Origin: CAMYOC01 sp963704875
Lineage (GTDB): Bacteria; Pseudomonadota; Gammaproteobacteria; Steroidobacterales; XN24
Length of the DNA stretch: 64,000 nucleotides
Reading direction: 5' to 3'
Assembly: GCA_963704875.1 (NCBI GenBank)
Contig: CAVPIA010000008.1
Coordinates: 744,001 to 808,000 of the forward strand
The notes beneath the pieces were generated by a model. It worked only from the letters and a program-made list of their open reading frames with translations. It was not told where the DNA came from and did no database searches. Of the stretch, positions 61,997 through 64,000 are shown piece after piece. The position numbers and the translations under genes are program-made. The first letter of the stretch is position 1; the number at the start of each line of letters is the position of its first letter.

Positions 61997-62040
61997 TCAC
62001 AGACTCCGGCGAGGTGGGCAAATAAACCGCCGATCTGTGA
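61997..62040. repeat. Inverted repeat between ppnN and the small genes
   Basis: TCACAGA (61997-62003) and TCTGTGA (62034-62040) are perfect complements, with a second inner pairing CGGCG/CGCCG. It lies downstream of ppnN in an AT-rich stretch (to 62100). Could be a transcription end without T-tract or an operator. Confidence 0.4.
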
Positions 62041-62084
62041 GCGAATTAACGCTATTTGTCTGATTTATTTGACTTAATCTGCGA

Positions 62085-63449
62085 TTATCTGACGACTTTG
62101 TAACACGGCTTGTAGTCGACGCCGGGCAAACGCATGCGAGACTGATTTGCAAACGCCCGCAGCAGTTCGTCCAGCGGTTCGAGCACATCGTCGTCGCCAT
62201 GGATCTCGAACGGCCCCAGCGCTTTGATCGCCTGTACGCCGTGATCCTTCACGTTGCCGGCAACGATCCCGGAAAACGCGCGGCGCAGATTGGCAGCCAG
62301 TTCGTGTACCGGCTGCGCCCGGTTGAGCTTTAGCCCCGCCATCGACTCGTGATCGCCCGGGAACGGCAGCTGAAATGCCTCATCGATCACCAGCCGCCAG
62401 TTGAAGAAGAACGCATCTCCGGTCCCGCGTCTGTGTTTTCGTACCTTGGTCATGCCGTCACGCATACACCGCGCCACTTCTGCCGGATCGTCGACAATGA
62501 TCTCGTAGCGCGAACCCACACTGTCTCCCAGGCTCCCGCGCAAGAACGTGTCCAGTTGCCGGAAGTAATCCTCGCTGCTCGCAGGGCCTGTCATCACCAG
62601 CGGAAAAGGCAACTCGTCGTTCCCGGGGTTGAGCAGTACACCAAGCAGATAGAGCACCTCCTCCGCGGTGCCGACGCCGCCAGGAAATACAACAAAACCG
62701 TGGCCAAACCGAACGAATGCCTCCAGCCGTTTTTCGATATCCGGCATGATCACCAGCGCGTTGACGATCGGGTTTGGCGCCTCGGCGGCAATGATCCCTG
62801 GCTCGGTAATACCCAGGTAGCGGCCGTCGGGGTGACGCTGCTTGGCGTGGCCGACGGCGGCACCCTTCATCGGACCTTTCATCGCCCCGGGGCCGCAGCC
62901 GGTGCACACATCCAGACCGCGCAGACCCAGTTCGTAGCCTACTGCCTTGCTGTAGTCATATTCCTCTCGACCGATCGCGTGCCCGCCCCAGCAGACGACA
63001 ATATTCGGGTCCGTGCCCGAACGCAGGACGCCGGCGTTGCGCAGGATCTGGAACACCGCCTCGGTGGCGCCATCGGGCCGGGCGAATTCAGGACGGCCCT
63101 CGATCTCATTGATGACGTAAACCAGATCTCGGAGGACCGCAAACAGGTGCTCCCTGATACCGCGGATCAGCTTGCCGTCGACAAACGCGGCGGCCGGCGC
63201 ATTGTGCAAACGCAGAGCAACGCCGCGCTCCAGTTGCAGGAGCTCAACATCAAAGTCGCGGAATTTCCTGAACACCTGGTGCGCGTCATCGGTCTCGCTG
63301 CCGCAATTCAAAACCGCCAGCGAGCAGCGCCGCAGTAATTCATGGTTGCCGCCGAGACTCGCATCCATCAATCTGAGCACTTCGTGCTGCGACAACACGT
63401 CGAGACTCCCGCTGGGCGAGACTACGACTCTATTCTCGAGGGCATTCAC
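62085..63449 (-). CDS. ppnN: Pyrimidine/purine nucleotide 5'-monophosphate nucleosidase
   Basis: A 454-residue LOG-family nucleosidase (YgdH/PpnN) that splits nucleotides to base and ribose 5-phosphate and is known to be stimulated by (p)ppGpp in E. coli. The LOG motifs GCGPGAMKGPMKGA and PGGVGTAEEVLYLLG are central, with PpnN-type N- and C-terminal extensions (FHPSGSLD-like SPSGSLDVLS, and RMRLPGVDYKPCYK). GTG start at 63449. Follows the amidase gene by 6 bp. Confidence 0.94.
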   Translation of the reverse strand: MNALENRVVVSPSGSLDVLSQHEVLRLMDASLGGNHELLRRCSLAVLNCGSETDDAHQVFRKFRDFDVELLQLERGVALRLHNAPAAAFVDGKLIRGIREHLFAVLRDLVYVINEIEGRPEFARPDGATEAVFQILRNAGVLRSGTDPNIVVCWGGHAIGREEYDYSKAVGYELGLRGLDVCTGCGPGAMKGPMKGAAVGHAKQRHPDGRYLGITEPGIIAAEAPNPIVNALVIMPDIEKRLEAFVRFGHGFVVFPGGVGTAEEVLYLLGVLLNPGNDELPFPLVMTGPASSEDYFRQLDTFLRGSLGDSVGSRYEIIVDDPAEVARCMRDGMTKVRKHRRGTGDAFFFNWRLVIDEAFQLPFPGDHESMAGLKLNRAQPVHELAANLRRAFSGIVAGNVKDHGVQAIKALGPFEIHGDDDVLEPLDELLRAFANQSRMRLPGVDYKPCYKVVR

Positions 63450-63455
63450 AGTGGC

Positions 63456-64000
63456 TCAGTCTCCATATGCCTGCGTTCCCGGTCGGCTGTCAGGGTCGTT
63501 CTTGCTCACGCCATCCGCGGCGGTGCCGGGCGCCGCTCCCGGACATTGGGCCGGGCGCAGGCCAATGATGGACTCGAGCACCATCGCCACATCCAGCAAC
63601 AGGCCTTCCGCGCCGGGGGCGCTGGCCAGCATGATACCCGGGACCAGGCCGGTCGCCGGATCCCGATGGCGCCACGCGGGCACCGTGATCGCTGGCAGAT
63701 CAAGATAGTTACACAGGGTCAGCGGCGTCATCAGGCCATTTACCCCTGGCCGCAACGACAGTCGATTCATGTCCCCATGCGCTGGCGCCAACACGCCGAT
63801 GGTCGGCAACAGTAAAATGCCATCGGCATCCAGACGTTGACGCACATGAACGCGAGCCGTTTCCAGCAGCAATCTCGCCCCGGCAGCGCTGCTCGCGCGC
63901 CGATAGCGCAGCAATGGACCCACCATCAGCAAACGATACAGACCTGCATAGATTTCACCGCCGCCGCGCAGCCTGGCCAGGCTCTCGCGCAGCAGGGAGA
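63456..64000 (-). CDS. Amidase-signature-family enzyme, C-terminal part
   Basis: The frame is open to the right edge of the window, so at least 181 C-terminal residues are seen and the N-terminal part with the Ser-Ser-Lys triad is outside. DGILLLPTIGVLAPAHGD and CNYLDLPAITVPAW are typical of the C-terminal half of amidase-signature proteins (GatA/fatty-acid-amide-hydrolase-like). A substrate cannot be given. Confidence 0.82.
   Translation of the reverse strand, partial: SLLRESLARLRGGGEIYAGLYRLLMVGPLLRYRRASSAAGARLLLETARVHVRQRLDADGILLLPTIGVLAPAHGDMNRLSLRPGVNGLMTPLTLCNYLDLPAITVPAWRHRDPATGLVPGIMLASAPGAEGLLLDVAMVLESIIGLRPAQCPGAAPGTAADGVSKNDPDSRPGTQAYGD

Noticed and set aside
1..64000. CRISPR array, insertion sequence, prophage, tRNA genes
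   Set aside because: No spaced direct repeats, transposase, integrase or phage genes and no cloverleaf-like sequence were recognised on either strand.

Overview
The window looks like the chromosome of a GC-rich gammaproteobacterium that makes type IV pili. The evidence is gene content and order: pilG-pilH-pilI-pilJ-chpA-chpC divergent from gshB; tonB-yqgE-ruvX-pyrB; pilU-pilT divergent from yggS-proC-yggT-DUF167-DUF4426; and tyrS, an M23 peptidase, anmK, erpA and bactofilin next to an rRNA operon. All of these recall the pseudomonad and related gammaproteobacterial arrangement. Several departures (a pyrK-like gene after pyrB, three tandem PilT-type ATPases, no pilK or chpB beside chpA) argue against Pseudomonas itself and for a less studied lineage. 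I cannot name a genus from sequence alone.

Layout. 1-230: tandem promoters and the boxB/boxA leader of an rRNA operon that is transcribed leftward out of the window. 337-9991: cytochrome b561 and cytochrome c', tyrS, M23 peptidase, anmK, ppx, erpA, bactofilin, a DUF6776 coiled-coil protein and rppH (core and cell-wall functions). 10161-25835: a mixed block in which a cobalamin uptake system is spread out: btuC at 10161, btuD at 18817, then a cobalamin riboswitch with btuB, an adenosyltransferase and btuF at 21242-24930. Between these lie a GAF-GGDEF protein, coniferyl aldehyde dehydrogenase, the glutathione-dependent formaldehyde pathway (adhC, fghA), a gamma-glutamyltransferase-like gene, a metallo-beta-lactamase-fold lipoprotein, phzF-like and hisN genes. 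24927-29924: ampE, ampD, argE, bioA, rsmE. 29908-39451: the Pil-Chp chemosensory operon. 39642-46444: gshB, a frameshifted apbE, a NusG-domain-II protein, a Gx transporter, tonB, yqgE, ruvX, pyrB, pyrK. 46454-49846: three PilT-family ATPases. 49952-53456: yggS, proC, yggT, DUF167, DUF4426, HU-like protein with a clear terminator. 53512-64000: terB, an alpha/beta hydrolase and a CPA1 antiporter with a TrkA-N-like tail (one operon), rocD, a PEBP protein, then a leftward array of a TonB-C protein, msrB, small unknown proteins, a DUF6544 protein, ppnN and a truncated amidase.

How it fits together. The Pil-Chp system signals to type IV pilus motors, and the retraction ATPases are encoded 7 kb away. 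TonB at 42599 could energise BtuB, which feeds BtuF/BtuC/BtuD; the adenosyltransferase then makes the coenzyme, and the riboswitch shuts uptake when cobalamin is plentiful. AnmK and AmpD serve recycling of anhydro-muropeptides. GshB, AdhC, FghA and the GGT-like protein form a glutathione theme.

The most interesting points are a perfect 8-bp hairpin that hides the ribosome binding site of the Na+/H+ antiporter, the apbE/NusG-II/Gx-transporter/TonB operon with a frame disruption in apbE, the third PilT paralogue, and the small-protein array at 58.5-61.9 kb. No tRNA, CRISPR array, insertion sequence or prophage was seen. I found no wholly new system that I could prove.
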